Shown here in pieces: positions 29,974-39,518 of a stretch of 64,000 bases of DNA. The notes under the pieces were generated by a model, which saw nothing but the letters and a program-made list of their open reading frames with translations, made no database searches and was not told where the DNA came from. The stretch covers positions 124,001 to 188,000 of the forward strand of contig CAJNDO010000001.1 in assembly GCA_905221545.1 (NCBI GenBank), written 5' to 3'. Every line of letters begins with the position of its first letter. The stretch's first letter is position 1. The DNA comes from a bacterium (lineage in GTDB: Bacteria; Bacillota; Bacilli; Lactobacillales; Streptococcaceae). A program made the translations under genes and the position numbers.

Positions 29974-30003
29974 CCGTGTCTGATGAGACACGGAATTTTT
30001 TTA
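29974..30003 (+). terminator. argR terminator
   Basis: Perfect 8-base stem CCGTGTCT / AGACACGG with loop GATG, then AA and a run of eight T. Confidence 0.95.
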
Positions 30004-30009
30004 TCTATT

Positions 30010-30168
30010 TTACTGAGATGGATTTTCTTTTTTAGTTCGTGACAACCTCAAGGCACGATTTGGATTGAGACGATTAAATAGTTCTTCCAATTTCTTTTCA
30101 TTCCAAACGTCTGCGGCAGAAACAAAATTGCCATCCGCATCTCGGAAAGATATCGGTTTATCTCCCAT
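30010..30168 (-). CDS. conserved 52-residue protein downstream of obgE
   Basis: Small protein beginning MGDKPISFRDADGNFVSA, with KKLEELFNRLNPNRALR and a basic end. It has no membrane segment, Cys pair or known catalytic motif, so it is probably a soluble cytosolic protein. The start has AGGAG overlapping the obgE stop, 9 bases of separation between stop and ATG, and no promoter of its own, so it is co-transcribed with obgE. A protein of this kind accompanies obgE in other streptococci as I recall; its function is not known. Confidence 0.75.
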   Translation of the reverse strand: MGDKPISFRDADGNFVSAADVWNEKKLEELFNRLNPNRALRLSRTKKENPSQ

Positions 30169-30177
30169 ATCAGTCTC

Positions 30178-31488
30178 CTAGTCTACAAATTCAAACTCAA
30201 ATTTACCAATGCGGACCAAATCACCATCTTTAGCACCACGCGCACGAAGAGCTTCATCAACCCCCATACCACGAAGTTGGCGGGCAAATTTCATGACTGA
30301 TTCGTCACGATCAAAGTTGGTCATATTAAAGAGTTTCATGAGTTTTTCACCAGAAAGTACCCATGTTGCATCGTCATCACGACTAATTTCAAAGGCTTTT
30401 TCTTCCTCGTCAAAGCCATAGTAGGCTTCTTCTTCCATATCTGACTCGTCGTAGAGCAAGAATTCTGGTGTTTTATCTAACAATTCAGCTGTAGCATCCA
30501 AAAGCGTTGCCAGACCTTGCTTGGTCAAACCAGAAATTGGAAAGATAGCTGGTAACTCTTCAAATTCATCGTAGTTTTCAGCCAATTTTTTCTTAAATTC
30601 TGCAAGATTTTCCTGACTCTCAGGCATGTCCATCTTATTAGCTACAATAATCTGTGGACGCTCCATGAGGCGAAGATTGTATGATTCCAGCTCTTTATTG
30701 ATAGCTAGATAGTCCTCATATGGATCACGTCCTTCGCTAGCTGACATATCAATGATGTGAAGGATGACACGTGTACGCTCGATGTGACGGAGGAACTGAG
30801 TTCCCAAACCAACACCTTGACTAGCCCCTTCAATCAAACCTGGTAAATCGGCTACTGCAAAAGATTCACCTGATTGGGTTCGAACCATACCTAGATTTGG
30901 CACAATAGTGGTAAAGTGGTAGGCACCAATTTTAGGTTTAGCTGAGGTGATAACACTTAGAAGTGTTGATTTCCCTACTGATGGGAATCCAACTAAACCA
31001 ACATCTGCCAAGATTTTTAGTTCCAATTGTAACTCACGTTCCTGACCTGGTTCTCCATTTTCAGAGATTTCAGGTGCAGGATTTTTTGGTGTCGCAAAGC
31101 GGATATTCCCACGTCCACCACGACCTCCATGGGCTACGATAAATTCTTGCCCGTGTTCAATCAAATCTGTCAAGACCTTGCCAGTCTCTGCATCACGAAC
31201 AGTTGTACCTTGTGGCACTCGAACTCTAAGATCCTCGGCACCACGACCATGCATCCCTTTGGTCATTCCTTTTTCACCGGAATCAGCCTTGAAATGGCGA
31301 TTGTAGCGGAAATCCATGAGGGTACGTAGTCCCTCGTCTACAACGAAGACCACATTGCCTCCACGACCACCATCACCACCCCAAGGACCTCCATTAGGGA
31401 CATATTTTTCACGGCGAAAGGCAACCATGCCATCGCCACCATTACCAGCCTTGACCTTAATCTTAGCTGTATCTAAAAACATACTCAT
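30178..31488 (-). CDS. obgE: GTPase Obg/CgtA
   Basis: Essential P-loop GTPase that associates with the 50S ribosomal subunit and links growth to ribosome assembly and stress. The 436 residues show the glycine-rich Obg fold ([34 protein letters not shown]). A G domain with GFPSVGKST (G1), DLPGLIEG (G3) and NKMD (G4) follows, then the C-terminal OCT domain found in Gram-positive members. The start ATG at 31488 has GAGAAG before it. A terminator-like hairpin ends only about 16 bases upstream, so transcription must read through it or start inside the preceding small gene. Confidence 0.96.
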   Translation of the reverse strand: MSMFLDTAKIKVKAGNGGDGMVAFRREKYVPNGGPWGGDGGRGGNVVFVVDEGLRTLMDFRYNRHFKADSGEKGMTKGMHGRGAEDLRVRVPQGTTVRDAETGKVLTDLIEHGQEFIVAHGGRGGRGNIRFATPKNPAPEISENGEPGQERELQLELKILADVGLVGFPSVGKSTLLSVITSAKPKIGAYHFTTIVPNLGMVRTQSGESFAVADLPGLIEGASQGVGLGTQFLRHIERTRVILHIIDMSASEGRDPYEDYLAINKELESYNLRLMERPQIIVANKMDMPESQENLAEFKKKLAENYDEFEELPAIFPISGLTKQGLATLLDATAELLDKTPEFLLYDESDMEEEAYYGFDEEEKAFEISRDDDATWVLSGEKLMKLFNMTNFDRDESVMKFARQLRGMGVDEALRARGAKDGDLVRIGKFEFEFVD

Positions 31489-31503
31489 TATTTCTTCTCA
31501 CTT

Positions 31504-31527
31504 TAAAAAAGGGCTGGGAAATCCCAG
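31504..31527 (-). terminator. terminator-like hairpin between the DUF4044 gene and obgE
   Basis: Minus strand CTGGGA-TT-TCCCAG is followed by CCCTTTTTTAAAG. It lies just before the obgE ribosome-binding site, so it may act as an attenuator for obgE as well as a terminator for the small upstream gene. Confidence 0.65.
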
Positions 31528-31551
31528 TCACTAAATTTTCTTGAATCTATT

Positions 31552-31686
31552 TTATAGATTACTGAGGGCACCAATTGCAGTTGCAAAAATTCCCAATAAA
31601 CTTGCTACTAGCATGATAATCACGATAAACAAGGTTATTTTCTCAAACAAGGTTTTTTTACGATTTCCATTATCTCCAAATGCCAT
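31552..31686 (-). CDS. small membrane protein, DUF4044 type (44 residues)
   Basis: MAFGDNGNRKKTLFEK is a soluble, basic N-terminus. It is followed by one hydrophobic segment, ITLFIVIIMLVASLLGIFA, and a short tail. This layout fits the DUF4044 family of Firmicutes single-pass proteins, whose function is unknown. AAGGAGAG precedes the ATG at a good distance. It lies between pspC and obgE on the same strand. The membrane orientation is likely N-in by the positive-inside rule. Confidence 0.75.
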   Translation of the reverse strand: MAFGDNGNRKKTLFEKITLFIVIIMLVASLLGIFATAIGALSNL

Positions 31687-31744
31687 TTTTCTCTCCTTCG
31701 TTACATTCTATTTTCTATTATCTTAGCATGAATTGAGCTAGTTT

Positions 31745-31936
31745 TCAATAGTCAGCTGCTACAGGTGCAATAATCCATAAAATGATATAAGCTACAATTC
31801 CTGCTCCGTAACAGCAAGCAAGGACACCCCAAATGACTCGAACGATAGTTGGATCCATATCCAGATAATGGGCCACTCCGGCACAAACACCCGCAATCTT
31901 TTTATCACGGCCACTTCTCATTAATTGTTTTTTCAT
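31745..31936 (-). CDS. PspC-domain membrane protein (63 residues)
   Basis: MKKQLMRSGRDKKIAGVCAG then VAHYLDMDPTIVRVIWGVLA is the signature of the PspC (phage-shock protein C) domain. A hydrophobic helix, GAGIVAYIILWIIAP, follows. It is a stand-alone PspC-like membrane protein that may sense envelope stress in the family sense; no PspA is present here. It follows the glycosyltransferase gene by 14 bases with AAAGAGGAACAG as ribosome site, so it is in the cpoA operon. Confidence 0.85.
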   Translation of the reverse strand: MKKQLMRSGRDKKIAGVCAGVAHYLDMDPTIVRVIWGVLACCYGAGIVAYIILWIIAPVAADY

Positions 31937-31950
31937 AACTGTTCCTCTTT

Positions 31951-33276
31951 CTATTCTTCATGGTCTTTCCAATAATCTCTTATGCTGATCAACTGTGTTT
32001 TTGAAGCCTTCAGCATGCGTCTAGAGCCTTTTACCGGTACAGCGACCACCTTTTGCGGAAGATACAAAACTGTCTTAAAAATACGCTGACTAACCGTATC
32101 ATCTTTGGCTAAATCTTTCTGGAAGTTATTTGAAATGATGGCATCCAGATAGAACTCATGCACTCGTTTCCCAAAGTTTTCAGCTGAAATCTCGTATAAT
32201 TTCTCTGATAAGGTATGCTCATTCATGTCTGGCGTTGCAATCAGAGCTTCTAAAATAGCTCCAGCTAAATCATGTTCACCGTAATACAAGATTCCAAACA
32301 TTTTATCACTGATAAGATTGTCCAGATAAGGATTTCCATGTGCGATGACTGGTGTTCCACTAGCCAAGCTTTCCAAGTAGGTCAAACCTTGGGTTTCACT
32401 TGTCGATGCTGAGATGAAGAAATCTGCTGCCTTATAATAAAGAGCGGTCTCGCTAGGAGCAATCATCCCTGTAAAGATGACTGAGTCTTGAATCTCTAGT
32501 TTCTTGGCTTGCTCTTTGAGGTCATCCAGATAAGGACCATCCCCAGCTACCACCAGTTTAACCTTGTCTTCTTCTTTCAGAACTTCTGCAAAGGCTGCTA
32601 GTACTGCTTGAATATTTTTTTCATAGGAAATTCTGGAAAGACTAAGCAACATCTGTTCATCATCTTGAATCCCTAGTTTACTACGCAGTTCTGTCAAATT
32701 TTCCTGTTTGATTTCCGGACGCTCAAACTTGGCTAATTCAATCCCAGTTGGAATGACCCGTTTTTCAACCTTGACCTTATAGTCAGATAGCAAGTCACGA
32801 ACAATCTCACTCGGGCAAATAACCCCATCCACATCATGCAAGAAACCTCTAACTAGGTACTTGACCATACTCGGACGAATCAGCATCCCCTTAGCAATAT
32901 AATGCACATAGTCTTCATACTGGGTGTGATAGGTATGGATAACTGGAATCTTCAATTCACGCGCAATCCAAATCCCCAACAAACCAAGAGAAAATTCTGT
33001 CTGAGTATGGATAATATCCAGCTGATACTGTTTAGCAATTTCCAGTGCCTTGCTGAAACCTCGGTAGGCAAAGCGGCGATCTTTAAATGCAAAGAAGGGA
33101 ACACTTGGAATGCGGATAATTTGCCAATCTTCATAACGATTGACATCCTTATCTGTCGTCGTAAAGATAAAAACAGCGTGCCCTTGCTTTTCAAGCTCTG
33201 TTTTCAAGGTTCGAATACTGGTCGCTACACCTGAAACCTGAGGAAAATAGGTATCTGTAAATAAACCAATTCGCAT
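31951..33276 (-). CDS. glycolipid glycosyltransferase, GT4 type (probable monoglucosyldiacylglycerol synthase)
   Basis: Membrane-associated GT-B glycosyltransferase of 441 residues. It opens MRIGLFTDTYFPQVSGVATS, the N-terminal donor/acceptor motif of GT4 lipid glycosyltransferases. AGDGPYLDDL and the EX7E-type motif SETQGLTYLE lie in the C-terminal half. Next to cpoA, the pneumococcal homologue makes monoglucosyldiacylglycerol, the substrate for CpoA, which in turn is needed for normal membrane and lipoteichoic acid anchoring. That specific substrate is inferred from this context. It is 15 bases downstream of cpoA with GTGAGG as ribosome site. Confidence 0.85.
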   Translation of the reverse strand: MRIGLFTDTYFPQVSGVATSIRTLKTELEKQGHAVFIFTTTDKDVNRYEDWQIIRIPSVPFFAFKDRRFAYRGFSKALEIAKQYQLDIIHTQTEFSLGLLGIWIARELKIPVIHTYHTQYEDYVHYIAKGMLIRPSMVKYLVRGFLHDVDGVICPSEIVRDLLSDYKVKVEKRVIPTGIELAKFERPEIKQENLTELRSKLGIQDDEQMLLSLSRISYEKNIQAVLAAFAEVLKEEDKVKLVVAGDGPYLDDLKEQAKKLEIQDSVIFTGMIAPSETALYYKAADFFISASTSETQGLTYLESLASGTPVIAHGNPYLDNLISDKMFGILYYGEHDLAGAILEALIATPDMNEHTLSEKLYEISAENFGKRVHEFYLDAIISNNFQKDLAKDDTVSQRIFKTVLYLPQKVVAVPVKGSRRMLKASKTQLISIRDYWKDHEE

Positions 33277-33291
33277 AGATTACCTCACTTT

Positions 33292-34335
33292 TTACTTTCT
33301 CCCTAAAGCGGCTTGTTTCTCATAAAAGTCCAACCAGATTTGTAACAGATGCTCTTCTGAATACTCTCTAGAAATATTCATAGCTTTTTCTTTGAGATCT
33401 TTTAAGGCAGCAGGATTTGCTTGATATTCCAGAATAGCTTCTTTCATCTCTTCTCTATCTGCTGTCGCCCGATAATTTCCCTCCAAAATTACCTTATAGA
33501 GATCCAAATCACGCAACATAATAGGAGCTTCACAACTGGCAGCCTCTAAAATCGTCATCGGAAAGAGTTCATTATAACTAGGCAACAAGAAAAGGTCCGC
33601 TAGGGCATACAATTCGCGCATCCGCTCTGGCGGTACAATACCTGGAAAAATCAAATTTTTAGGGGGATTTTCCATCATTTTCTTATAACGTTCATAACCA
33701 TCTGTTATGCCACCAAAAGAGAAACCACCCGCCCAAATAAAGGTAATTTGCGGCAATTCCTCAGCCAGACGGATAAAGTCATCAATCCCTTTGCGTTTCT
33801 GAACTTGCCCAGCACCTACTACGATAAACTGATTTTCACTAAGACCTAGATCTGTTCGCAGTCTCACTACCTCTTCTTGTGGAAGGGGATGCCATTTTTC
33901 CTTATTGACAAAGTTAGGAATATAGGTCACTTTTTCACGTGGAATACCAGCTGCCACCAAATCCTCAATAAACATAGGATTGACCACAACCAAGTGCTCC
34001 ATCCGGTTGTAAAAAGAAAATACATAGCGTTTGACAATTCCCTTTAAGAAAAATGGAATTTTCAAACTTCCCTCAAGTGTATCAGGCAAGAAATGCACAT
34101 AGCCAATTTTTCTCCCTGAGCGTTTCTTTTGGAAGGTTGATAAATAATAGGGAAAATCAATCGTATGAAAGTGAGTCACATCTGCCTCAATTGGTAGATT
34201 TTCTGTAACAATCAATTGGTCCTTGGCATCACGGTGAAGAAGACGAACTAATTCACGGTAGGCACCTGAAACTCCTTGTCCTGCTACTTTCTCACTTGAA
34301 CTCAACATATTGATGCGTAATTTCTTTTTTTCCAT
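33292..34335 (-). CDS. cpoA: glycosyltransferase CpoA (galactosyl-glucosyldiacylglycerol synthase)
   Basis: GT4-family enzyme of 347 residues from MEKKKLRINMLSSSEKVAGQG. It has VVGAGQVQKRKGIDDF and the GT-B C-terminal motif LPSYNELFPMTILEA (EX7E). In S. pneumoniae CpoA adds galactose to glucosyldiacylglycerol, and its mutation was selected by piperacillin, so it links membrane glycolipids to beta-lactam susceptibility. The start at 34335 is chosen because TGATATAAT ends 7 bases upstream, placing transcription start at or next to the ATG. The longer frame to 34374 would begin upstream of transcription. No Shine-Dalgarno sequence is present. Confidence 0.9.
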   Translation of the reverse strand: MEKKKLRINMLSSSEKVAGQGVSGAYRELVRLLHRDAKDQLIVTENLPIEADVTHFHTIDFPYYLSTFQKKRSGRKIGYVHFLPDTLEGSLKIPFFLKGIVKRYVFSFYNRMEHLVVVNPMFIEDLVAAGIPREKVTYIPNFVNKEKWHPLPQEEVVRLRTDLGLSENQFIVVGAGQVQKRKGIDDFIRLAEELPQITFIWAGGFSFGGITDGYERYKKMMENPPKNLIFPGIVPPERMRELYALADLFLLPSYNELFPMTILEAASCEAPIMLRDLDLYKVILEGNYRATADREEMKEAILEYQANPAALKDLKEKAMNISREYSEEHLLQIWLDFYEKQAALGRK

Positions 34336-34342
34336 AACTACT

Positions 34343-34351
34343 ATTATATCA
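34343..34351 (-). promoter_or_regulatory. cpoA promoter; predicted leaderless transcript
   Basis: Extended -10 TGATATAAT with only 7 bases (AGTAGTT) between it and the cpoA ATG. The start of RNA should coincide with the start codon. Confidence 0.65.
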
Positions 34352-34451
34352 TTTTCTTTGAATAAAATCAGCAAAAGAAAGGAGAGACTCAGGGAAAAGA
34401 GGAGGAAAATTCCTCACTTCTCCAACGGTCTCTCACATGCTTTTATCTGTT

Positions 34452-34559
34452 TATACTCAATGAAAATCAAAGAGCAAACTAGGAAGCTAGCCGCAGGCTG
34501 TACTTGAGTACGGCAAGGTGAAGCTGACGTGGTTTGAATTTGATTTTCGAAGAGTATTA
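34452..34559 (-). repeat. BOX element, boxA-boxC without boxB
   Basis: Minus strand TAATACTCTTCGAAAATC...CCACGTCAGC..CACCTTGCCGTA is a boxA, followed directly by a boxC (CAGCCTGCGGCTAGCTTCC...TTCATTGAGTATA). No boxB unit is present. The element lies between the DUF59 gene and cpoA, and its outer TAA serves as the stop codon of the DUF59 gene. BOX elements are typical of S. pneumoniae and close relatives. Confidence 0.9.
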
Positions 34560-34886
34560 CTTAATGCCTAGGGCAATGCGGGCATAACGACTCATTTTTT
34601 CAACTGTCCAGGCTGGATACCAGACTAATTTGACCTCAGTATCAGTTACTTCTGGCACCTCTGTCATGGCATCATAAATCTGATCCGTCAAAAGATCTGC
34701 CAGGGGACAACCCATAGTTGTCAAAGTCATATCAATCTCTGTTTGCCCTGTGTCACCGTCAAAACGAATCTCATAGATCAAACCAAGATTGACAATATCG
34801 ATTCCCAACTCAGGGTCGATGACTTCTTCCAAGGCTGTTAAAATGCGTGTTTTGATGTTTTCGATTTGCTCTTCTGTATAAGCCAT
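34557..34886 (-). CDS. MIP18/DUF59-family Fe-S assembly factor
   Basis: Small cytoplasmic protein of 109 residues beginning MAYTEEQIENIKTRILTAL. It has the family motifs EVIDPELGIDIVNLGLIYEI and MTLTTMGCPLADLL (the conserved Cys) and ends VEKMSRYARIALGIK. Members such as SufT/PaaD-like proteins help iron-sulfur cluster maturation. The exact role here is inferred. AGGA lies 5 bases before the ATG at 34886, 14 bases after the rpoD stop, so it is the last gene of the dnaG-rpoD operon. Its stop codon overlaps the edge of the BOX element. Confidence 0.88.
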   Translation of the reverse strand: MAYTEEQIENIKTRILTALEEVIDPELGIDIVNLGLIYEIRFDGDTGQTEIDMTLTTMGCPLADLLTDQIYDAMTEVPEVTDTEVKLVWYPAWTVEKMSRYARIALGIK

Positions 34887-34900
34887 ATTTATCCTCACTC

Positions 34901-36010
34901 TTAGTCTTCAATAAAATCACGAAGCGGTTTGCTGCGACTTGGTTGACGTAGCTTTCTCAAAGCCTTGGCTTCAATCTGACGGATACGCTCACGGGTTACG
35001 TTAAAGACTTTACCAACATCTTCAAGGGTACGCATTTTCCCATCATCTAGTCCGAAGCGCAAGCGTAGAACATTTTCTTCACGATCTGTAAGAGTATCCA
35101 AGACCTCATCCAACTGCTCACGCAAAACGATACGAGTTGTATAGTCTACTGGATTTTCAATCACTTCGTCTTCAATAAAGTCTCCAAGGTGGCTATCGTC
35201 CTCTTCACCGATGGGTGTTTCAAGAGATACTGGTTCTTGGGCAATCTTCAAGATTTCACGCACCTTGTCAGGAGTCATATCCATACGTTCAGCGATTTGT
35301 TCTGGCGTTGGATCTTGTCCCAATTCTTGAAGGAGATTACGCTGTTCACGAACCAATTTATTGATGGTTTCAACCATGTGAACAGGGATACGGATGGTAC
35401 GAGCTTGGTCCGCAATAGCACGAGTGATGGCCTGACGAATCCACCAAGTTGCATAAGTTGAGAACTTAAATCCTTTAGAATAGTCAAACTTGTCAACCGC
35501 CTTCATCAAGCCCATGTTCCCTTCTTGAATCAAGTCAAGGAACTGCATACCACGGCCGACATAACGCTTGGCAATAGAAACAACCAAACGAAGGTTAGCT
35601 TCAGCAAGACGTTGTTTGGCTTCGATATCACCAGCTTCAACAGCTAGTGCCAATTCTTTTTCCTCTTCATTGGTCAAGAGAGGTACGACCCCGATTTCTT
35701 TCAAGTACATACGTACAGGGTCATTGACCTTAGCCGAAGTTGATCCAATCAAATCCTCATCGCTGAGTTCTGGTTCTTCTTCATTGCTAAGAACACGCGC
35801 ACTTGGATTTCCTTCGTTATCTGTGATTGAAATTCCTGCATCCTGGATTCGTTGCAAAAGGTCTTCAATCCCATCAGCATCCAAGGTAAAAGGAACAACT
35901 AGACTAGCATTGATTTCATCGTCTGTTGCTGTCCCTTTTTGTTTATGATTACGGATAAATTCTGCTACTTGTACGTCAAATGTTGTTACTTCTTTTTGTT
36001 TTGTTGCCAT
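34901..36010 (-). CDS. rpoD: primary RNA polymerase sigma factor (SigA/RpoD)
   Basis: Housekeeping sigma factor of 369 residues. It has region 1.2 ([17 protein letters not shown]), region 2 with core-binding and -10 recognition helix ([36 protein letters not shown]) and region 3 ([12 protein letters not shown]). Region 4.2 with the -35 helix follows ([23 protein letters not shown]), ending PLRDFIED. Length is standard for streptococci, which lack the long non-conserved region. It starts 3 bases after the dnaG stop and forms the dnaG-rpoD core of a macromolecular synthesis operon; rpsU is absent. Confidence 0.97.
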   Translation of the reverse strand: MATKQKEVTTFDVQVAEFIRNHKQKGTATDDEINASLVVPFTLDADGIEDLLQRIQDAGISITDNEGNPSARVLSNEEEPELSDEDLIGSTSAKVNDPVRMYLKEIGVVPLLTNEEEKELALAVEAGDIEAKQRLAEANLRLVVSIAKRYVGRGMQFLDLIQEGNMGLMKAVDKFDYSKGFKFSTYATWWIRQAITRAIADQARTIRIPVHMVETINKLVREQRNLLQELGQDPTPEQIAERMDMTPDKVREILKIAQEPVSLETPIGEEDDSHLGDFIEDEVIENPVDYTTRIVLREQLDEVLDTLTDREENVLRLRFGLDDGKMRTLEDVGKVFNVTRERIRQIEAKALRKLRQPSRSKPLRDFIED

Positions 36011-36012
36011 TA

Positions 36013-37773
36013 TTACTCCATTCTTCTCTTTTGGGAAATTAAACGTTCCAATTCCTCTAGGGCTGTGTCGGTATCTCCTACATGGCTAGCTTCCTGCACC
36101 TTCTTTTTGATTCTCATATTGTCCTGATTCAAGAGAGCCTTGTTTCGAGTCGTCTCTACTTCACTAAGTTCCTGCGGTGACATCTCAGCAGGTAAATCCT
36201 GAGCTAAGACTTGATACCAAGCTCTTTCAACTTCCTCAGTCTGTTCTGCTAAAACTTCTGGAGGAAGATTGCCATACTGGCCAAGTAAGTCATATAAAAC
36301 CTGAAATTCAGGTGTGTCAAATGCAAAGTCTTCTCGCAAACGGTAATCGTTCAAAATAAGGGGAGATTCCATCATTCGATAAAGTAGATGAGCTTCTGCC
36401 CTCATAATAGCCGATAACTGTTTGGTAACAGGCATGGTGATTGGCGTCGGTCTGGAAATTCCTTCCATGCGATTCTGCCTTTGTGCCTGTCGACTCTCAT
36501 TAACAATCTGCTCAATCTGGACATAATCAAAGGACGCCAGACTATCAGCTAAAATATGAATATAGCTGTTTTGAGCAGTGATAGACTTTTCTTGAACAAT
36601 CAAGGGAGCTATTTTTTCAATAAACTCAATCTGAGCCTGCAGATTTTCACTATTTTCAGGCTTGTACTGGAGAATGTAAAACTCAATCGGACTAATACGA
36701 GTTTTCGTTAATAGATAGGCCAAGTCTTCTGGTCCATTTTTTTGTAGATACTCATCTGGATCCAAGCTATCAGGCATACTGACGATCTGCACAGGCATGT
36801 CGCCAATTTCATCCAATGCTTTCAATGTCGCCGCTTGACCAGCCTTATCGCCATCGTAAACAAGAACCAACTTCTTGGTTAACCTTTTCAGATGCTCAAC
36901 ATGCTCACGACTTAAAGCTGTTCCCATAGACGCCACAGCATTTTCAATTCCAGCCCGATAGGCTGCAATGACATCCATGAACCCTTCCATCAGGTAAATC
37001 TCACTGGTTTTGCCAGAAGATTTTTTTGCCCTATCCATATGATATAATTCGTAACTTTTGTTAAAAATTGCAGTCGATCGGCTATTTTTATACTTAGAAG
37101 TTTGTGAATCCGTTTTCTGCCAGATACGACCTGAGAAGGCAATGACCTTTCCCTGATCATTGGTCAAGGGAAACATAATTCGATTGTGAAAGGTGTCTAC
37201 AAATTGATTGGCATCCGAGAGATAAAACAGTCCTGAATCTAGAAAATCCTCTTCACGATACTGACCAGACAAACGTTGATAGAGATAGTTTCGTTCTGGA
37301 GGTGCTAAACCAATCCGAAAATGTTTGAGGACTTCATCTGTCAAACCACGCTGATAGAGGTAATTTCTGGCCTCTTCCCCCATGGTCGTTGTCATGAGAA
37401 TAGCATGATAAAATTTAGCTGCATCTTCGTGCATATCATAAAGAGCTTGGTGGGGGGAGGCGGGCTTCTGCTCACTATAAAGCGGTTTTTCCACCTCTAT
37501 CCCAGCACGCTGACCTAAGATTTGGACAGCCTCCATAAAGGGAACTCCTTGGTACTCCTCGATGAACTTAAAGACATCACCTGAGCGCCCACAACCAAAA
37601 CAGTGATAAAACTGCTTGTCCTCGACAACGTTGAAAGAAGGTGTTTTTTCACCATGAAAAGGACAGAGCCCTAGATAGTTCCGTCCTGCCTTTTGTAAAG
37701 AAATCACATCTCCTATGACTTCCACAATGTTGGCATTGTTTTTGATTTCTTCAATGACTTGTTTGTCAACCAT
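36013..37773 (-). CDS. dnaG: DNA primase
   Basis: Synthesises RNA primers at the replication fork, working with the replicative helicase. About 586 residues from [13 protein letters not shown]. The N-terminal zinc finger is [12 protein letters not shown]...[16 protein letters not shown]. The TOPRIM catalytic core has [10 protein letters not shown] and YDGDKAGQ, and a C-terminal helicase-interaction region follows. I choose the start at 37773 because GGAGG lies 8 bases upstream; an in-frame ATG at 37788 overlaps that ribosome site. First gene of the operon with rpoD. The upstream gap to the ABC genes is 89 bases. Confidence 0.95.
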   Translation of the reverse strand: MVDKQVIEEIKNNANIVEVIGDVISLQKAGRNYLGLCPFHGEKTPSFNVVEDKQFYHCFGCGRSGDVFKFIEEYQGVPFMEAVQILGQRAGIEVEKPLYSEQKPASPHQALYDMHEDAAKFYHAILMTTTMGEEARNYLYQRGLTDEVLKHFRIGLAPPERNYLYQRLSGQYREEDFLDSGLFYLSDANQFVDTFHNRIMFPLTNDQGKVIAFSGRIWQKTDSQTSKYKNSRSTAIFNKSYELYHMDRAKKSSGKTSEIYLMEGFMDVIAAYRAGIENAVASMGTALSREHVEHLKRLTKKLVLVYDGDKAGQAATLKALDEIGDMPVQIVSMPDSLDPDEYLQKNGPEDLAYLLTKTRISPIEFYILQYKPENSENLQAQIEFIEKIAPLIVQEKSITAQNSYIHILADSLASFDYVQIEQIVNESRQAQRQNRMEGISRPTPITMPVTKQLSAIMRAEAHLLYRMMESPLILNDYRLREDFAFDTPEFQVLYDLLGQYGNLPPEVLAEQTEEVERAWYQVLAQDLPAEMSPQELSEVETTRNKALLNQDNMRIKKKVQEASHVGDTDTALEELERLISQKRRME

Positions 37774-37862
37774 ACACAATACCTCCATGTTATCATAGTT
37801 TACTTTATATAGTATACTTTATTTCAGAAAAAAAGTAAACCATTTCACTCATTTTCCTTACT

Positions 37863-38621
37863 TTATTCAAAGAGTTGATAATAATCAGAGATTTTCATTT
37901 TTGCTTTTTCTTCTTGGTTCAAATCTTGGATGATACGACCTTCTTTCATGACAATTAAACGATTGCCATATTTGAGAGCGTCTTCCATATGATGGGTAAT
38001 CATAAGCGATGTCAACTGATCTTTCTTGACAAATTCATCTGTCAATTCCATGAGTGCCACACTAGTCTTTGGATCAAGGGCCGCAGTGTGCTCGTCTAAC
38101 AAGAGTAATTCAGGACGCTTCAAGGTTGCCATCAAGAGACTCAGAGCCTGTCTTTGTCCACCTGATAAGAACTCAATAGGTGTATTCAAATGTTTCTCAA
38201 GACCGTTTCCCACTTTTTCAATAGTTGCCTGAAACTCATTCTTATAACTAGACAGACGTCTTGGTAACAATCCACGCTTTTCGCCACGAAACTTAGCAAT
38301 CAAGAGATTTTCAGCCACTGTCATACGGGGAGCTGTCCCCATCTTGGGATCTTGGAAAACACGAGCCAGATACTTAGCTCGCTTCTCTGGTGAAAACTTG
38401 GTTACATCTTCACCCAAAATACGAATAGTTCCACTGGTTAATGACAAGGTTCCCGCAATAGTGTTAAAGAGGGTCGATTTACCAGCACCATTTCCACCCA
38501 AAATCGTGATAAAATCCTGTTCAAAAATTTCTAAGGAAACATCATTTAAAATAATCTTTTCTTCATCAAAGCCATTTTTAACGACTTTGGTTGCATTTTT
38601 TAATTCTACAATGGCTGTCAT
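37863..38621 (-). CDS. ABC transporter ATPase of a T-box-controlled (probable tryptophan) importer
   Basis: Cytoplasmic ATPase of 252 residues. Walker A is GGNGAGKST, followed by a Q-loop region (VFQDPKMGTAPRMTVAENLL), signature LSGGQRQALSL, Walker B LLLLDEHTAALDP and the switch His in MITHHMEDAL. It energises the permease encoded just upstream; the genes overlap by 4 bases (ATGA), giving translational coupling. The operon is under a T-box with a probable Trp specifier, so tryptophan or a precursor is the likely substrate. This fits the TrpXYZ systems of streptococci. It ends 89 bases before dnaG. Confidence 0.88.
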   Translation of the reverse strand: MTAIVELKNATKVVKNGFDEEKIILNDVSLEIFEQDFITILGGNGAGKSTLFNTIAGTLSLTSGTIRILGEDVTKFSPEKRAKYLARVFQDPKMGTAPRMTVAENLLIAKFRGEKRGLLPRRLSSYKNEFQATIEKVGNGLEKHLNTPIEFLSGGQRQALSLLMATLKRPELLLLDEHTAALDPKTSVALMELTDEFVKKDQLTSLMITHHMEDALKYGNRLIVMKEGRIIQDLNQEEKAKMKISDYYQLFE

Positions 38622-39484
38622 TTACTTAACTTGGCTCCTTTCAAGATTGTTTGCTTAAATGTTGGAATCATGAGGCAGACTGCTAAAATCAAGGCACTGT
38701 ATAAACGAAGGTAACTTGTATTAAAGCCAAGCGCGATAACTGCCCATACTAAAAATTGATAGGCGATAGAACCTACAACGATGGTAACCAGACGTTCTGC
38801 CAAACTCAAACTCTTGAAAATAACTTCTCCAATAATCAAACTTGCAAGCCCCACAACGATAACCCCGATTCCTCGAGAAACATCAGCATAGCCTTCTTGC
38901 TGGGCAATGAGAGCACCTGCAAGGGCAATCACACCATTTGATAAGACCAAGCCCATGAGCTCCATGCGTCCAGTATGAATCCCGAAACTTCTAGCCATAT
39001 CAGGATTGTCGCCTGTAGCAATATAGGCCTGTCCTAGTTTGGTGTCCAAGAAAAAGAGCATGAGAACAATGACAAGACTAACAAAGATAAGACCTGTCAA
39101 GAGTTGGTTCAAGTCTGAATCAAAAGGTAAGACATCCTGGATTTGCTTAGTTCCAAGCAAGCCTAAATTGGCACGTCCCATAATCAAGAGCATGATTGAG
39201 TGACAGGAAGTCATCACCAAAATCCCTGAGAGCAAGGTTGGGATCTTCCCTTTTGTATAAAGAAGTCCTGCTGCCATTCCAGCCAAACAACCTGCTCCTA
39301 CAGCAACAAGAGTCGCTAAAAATGGGTTCACGCCTTTGGTTATCAAAGTGACAGCAACAGCTCCCCCAAGAGGGAAGGAACCTTCTGTCGTCATATCTGG
39401 AAAGTTTAAAATCCTAAATGTCATAAAGATTCCCAGACCTAGAATAGCCCAGACAAATCCTTGAGAAATAATAGATAATATCAT
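38618..39484 (-). CDS. ABC transporter permease of the T-box-controlled (probable tryptophan) importer
   Basis: Integral membrane permease of about 288 residues from MILSIISQGFVWAILGLG, with many hydrophobic helices. It has a BPD-type/LIV-type permease layout (GDNPDMARSFGI, then GVIALAGALIAQQEGYADVSRG). The reading frame extends upstream to 39553, but those codons encode a terminator-like hairpin and an implausible start, so I use the ATG at 39484. Its stop overlaps the ATPase ATG. It is the second gene after the binding protein. Confidence 0.85.
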   Translation of the reverse strand: MILSIISQGFVWAILGLGIFMTFRILNFPDMTTEGSFPLGGAVAVTLITKGVNPFLATLVAVGAGCLAGMAAGLLYTKGKIPTLLSGILVMTSCHSIMLLIMGRANLGLLGTKQIQDVLPFDSDLNQLLTGLIFVSLVIVLMLFFLDTKLGQAYIATGDNPDMARSFGIHTGRMELMGLVLSNGVIALAGALIAQQEGYADVSRGIGVIVVGLASLIIGEVIFKSLSLAERLVTIVVGSIAYQFLVWAVIALGFNTSYLRLYSALILAVCLMIPTFKQTILKGAKLSK

Positions 39485-39518
39485 CTGTTTCTTAACCTTT
39501 TCTATACGATTTCTATTG

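Noticed and set aside
34336..34374. Longer cpoA N-terminus starting at 34374
   Set aside because: It would include the promoter -10 in the coding sequence; the ATG at 34335 fits the family N-terminus.
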